From Mediterraneibacter catenae (GTDB taxonomy: Bacteria > Bacillota > Clostridia > Lachnospirales > Lachnospiraceae), in assembly GCF_008691045.1 (NCBI RefSeq), contig NZ_VMSO01000017.1, positions 1-50,829 on the forward strand: 50,829 bases of DNA. The letters are read 5' to 3'. Below, piece after piece: positions 49,602 to 50,829 of this stretch. The notes under the pieces are model-generated. The model saw only the letters and a program-made list of their open reading frames with translations, was not told where the DNA came from and ran no database searches. The number at the start of each line of letters is the position of its first letter. Position 1 is the stretch's first letter. A program made the position numbers and the translations under genes.

Positions 49602-50825
49602 ATGAGCAGACATCCTGAATTACTGATTCCGGCGAGCAGCCTGGAAGTATTAAAGACAGCGGTCATTTTCGGAGCAGATGCTGTGTACATCGGCGGAGAG
49701 GCTTTCGGCCTGCGCGCAAAAGCCAAAAACTTCTCTATGGATGATATGAGAGAAGGTATTGCTTTTGCACATGACCATGGGGTGAAAGTATATGTAACCG
49801 CAAATATCCTTGCACATAATGATGACCTGCCGGGAGTAAGGGAGTATTTTAAAGAGCTGAAAGAAATAAAACCGGATGCGCTGATCATAGCCGATCCCGG
49901 TGTATTTGATATCGCGAAAGAAATCTGTCCGGAGATAGACCGGCATATCAGTACCCAGGCGAATAATACCAATTACGGGACTTACAATTTCTGGTACCGC
50001 CAGGGCGCAAGCCGTGTGGTGTCGGCAAGAGAACTGTCCATGGAAGAGTTGAAAGAGCTGAGAGCGAATATCCCCGCGGATCTGGAAATTGAAACATTTG
50101 TCCACGGCGCAATGTGCATCTCTTACTCCGGACGCTGCCTGCTGAGCAACTATTTTACCGGGCGGGATGCCAACCGTGGCGCCTGCACACATCCGTGCCG
50201 GTGGAAATATGCGGTAGTGGAAGAGACAAGGCCGGGAGAGTACATGCCGGTCTATGAAAATGAGCGGGGCACATATATTTTCAATTCCAAAGATCTGTGC
50301 ATGATCGAACATATTCCGGAACTGATCGACGCAGGCATCGACAGCCTCAAGATCGAGGGACGGATGAAGACTGCCCTCTACGTGGCGACGGTAGCGCGAA
50401 CATACCGGAAAGCGATTGACGATTACCAGAAAGATCCTGAGCTGTACCGCAAGAATATGCCGTGGTATCTGGATCAGATCTCCAACTGTACTTACCGGCA
50501 GTTTACGACAGGCTTCTTCTTTGGAAAACCGGATGAGAACACGCAGATTTACGACAGCAACACATACAATAAAGAGTATACCTATCTCGGCATAGTAGGC
50601 GAAACAAAAGACAGTCTGTGCAGGATCGAGCAGAGAAATAAATTCTCAGTCGGCGAGACAATCGAGATTATGAAGCCGGACGGGCAGAATGTAGAAGTGA
50701 CCGTAAAGCGGATCATGAACGAGGACGGAGAAGAGCAGGAGAGCGCGCCCCATTCGAAACAGGTACTGTGGGTGGAACTGAGCGAAGCGCCGGAAAAATA
50801 CGATATACTCCGCAGAAAAGAGTAA
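49602..50825 (+). CDS. U32-family protein, probable tRNA hydroxylation protein TrhP
   Basis: A 407-residue protein of the U32 peptidase family. The signature is present as ETFVHGAMCISYSGRCLLSNY (about residues 165-185), with further cysteines in the CTHPCRW segment that probably hold an Fe-S cluster, and the IDSLKIEGRMKTALYV block follows. In Bacillus and E. coli, U32 proteins (TrhP) hydroxylate U34 of tRNA, and TrmR then methylates the product; the adjoining methyltransferase fits this pathway. The gene is complete and ends 4 bp before the window edge. Collagenase-type protease activity, the older annotation, is unlikely. Confidence 0.93.
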   Translation: MSRHPELLIPASSLEVLKTAVIFGADAVYIGGEAFGLRAKAKNFSMDDMREGIAFAHDHGVKVYVTANILAHNDDLPGVREYFKELKEIKPDALIIADPGVFDIAKEICPEIDRHISTQANNTNYGTYNFWYRQGASRVVSARELSMEELKELRANIPADLEIETFVHGAMCISYSGRCLLSNYFTGRDANRGACTHPCRWKYAVVEETRPGEYMPVYENERGTYIFNSKDLCMIEHIPELIDAGIDSLKIEGRMKTALYVATVARTYRKAIDDYQKDPELYRKNMPWYLDQISNCTYRQFTTGFFFGKPDENTQIYDSNTYNKEYTYLGIVGETKDSLCRIEQRNKFSVGETIEIMKPDGQNVEVTVKRIMNEDGEEQESAPHSKQVLWVELSEAPEKYDILRRKE

Positions 50826-50829
50826 GAAA

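Noticed and set aside
1..50829. tRNA, rRNA, tmRNA or prophage genes
   Set aside because: None of the conserved sequences (for example the TTC-loop GGTTCGA pattern with matching arms, or phage structural proteins) was recognised by eye; a tRNAscan or Rfam run would settle this.

Overview
The window looks like chromosome from a low-to-mid GC, Gram-positive, anaerobic gut Firmicute, most likely a member of the Lachnospiraceae. The reasons are strong AGGAGG-type ribosome binding sites, sigma-A promoters, pyruvate formate-lyase with its activase, a DUF4317 protein, paired cytidylate-kinase-like proteins, a BceRSAB-type module and IreB. There is no outer-membrane gene, no rRNA or tRNA, no prophage and no CRISPR array. 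Family assignments come from reading motifs by eye; no database search was possible.

Layout. 0-5 kb: an HPr-like protein, inorganic pyrophosphatase, a phasin-like protein coupled to an AarF/UbiB kinase-like protein, DgkA, SseB and a GNAT. 4.7-8.2 kb: a glucose-type PTS EIICBA gene behind a promoter, an antiterminator target (RAT) and an overlapping terminator, followed by its BglG/LicT-type antiterminator. 8.4-13.2 kb: a two-component system and ABC transporter of the bacitracin-sensing (Bce) type with a clear operator region. 13.3-18.4 kb: livHMGF without a binding protein, bracketed by two cytidylate-kinase-like genes. 18.4-19.1 kb: 765 bp without a credible gene, filled by two large foldback structures. 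19.1-24.9 kb: a membrane-anchored L,D-transpeptidase, a GNAT, then pflB and pflA separated by a palindromic repeat element. 24.9-31 kb: MATE transporter, DUF4317 gene with a foldback 5' leader, GNAT, a MerR regulator with a C-terminal membrane hairpin plus a small possible cysteine-protease-like partner, and a ferredoxin-like protein. 31.2-35.8 kb: MarR plus a heterodimeric ABC exporter. 36.2-38.7 kb: moaC-mogA-moaA-MOSC. 38.7-50.8 kb: a GH25 lipoprotein, then a region rich in RNA-modification and RNA-processing genes (prmA, rsmE, cysteine desulfurase-thiI, mtaB, trmR-like, U32/trhP-like, RNase J) together with ireB-ruvX-DUF1292, fur and a Crh-like gene. Much of this follows the gene order known from Bacillus (yqeT-yqeU-yqeV and yrzL-yrrK-yrzB...yrrM-yrrN/O).

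The most interesting signals are these. (1) Two HPr paralogs have lost opposite phosphorylation sites: the first keeps His15 but has Lys at position 46, the second keeps the Ser46 motif but lacks His15. (2) Several foldback or dispersed palindromic elements occur, one of which forms the start of the DUF4317 transcript. (3) A membrane-anchored MerR sits behind its own 19-bp-spacer promoter next to an unknown cysteine/histidine protein. (4) Two cytidylate-kinase-like proteins with an atypical P-loop flank an incomplete branched-chain amino acid transporter.
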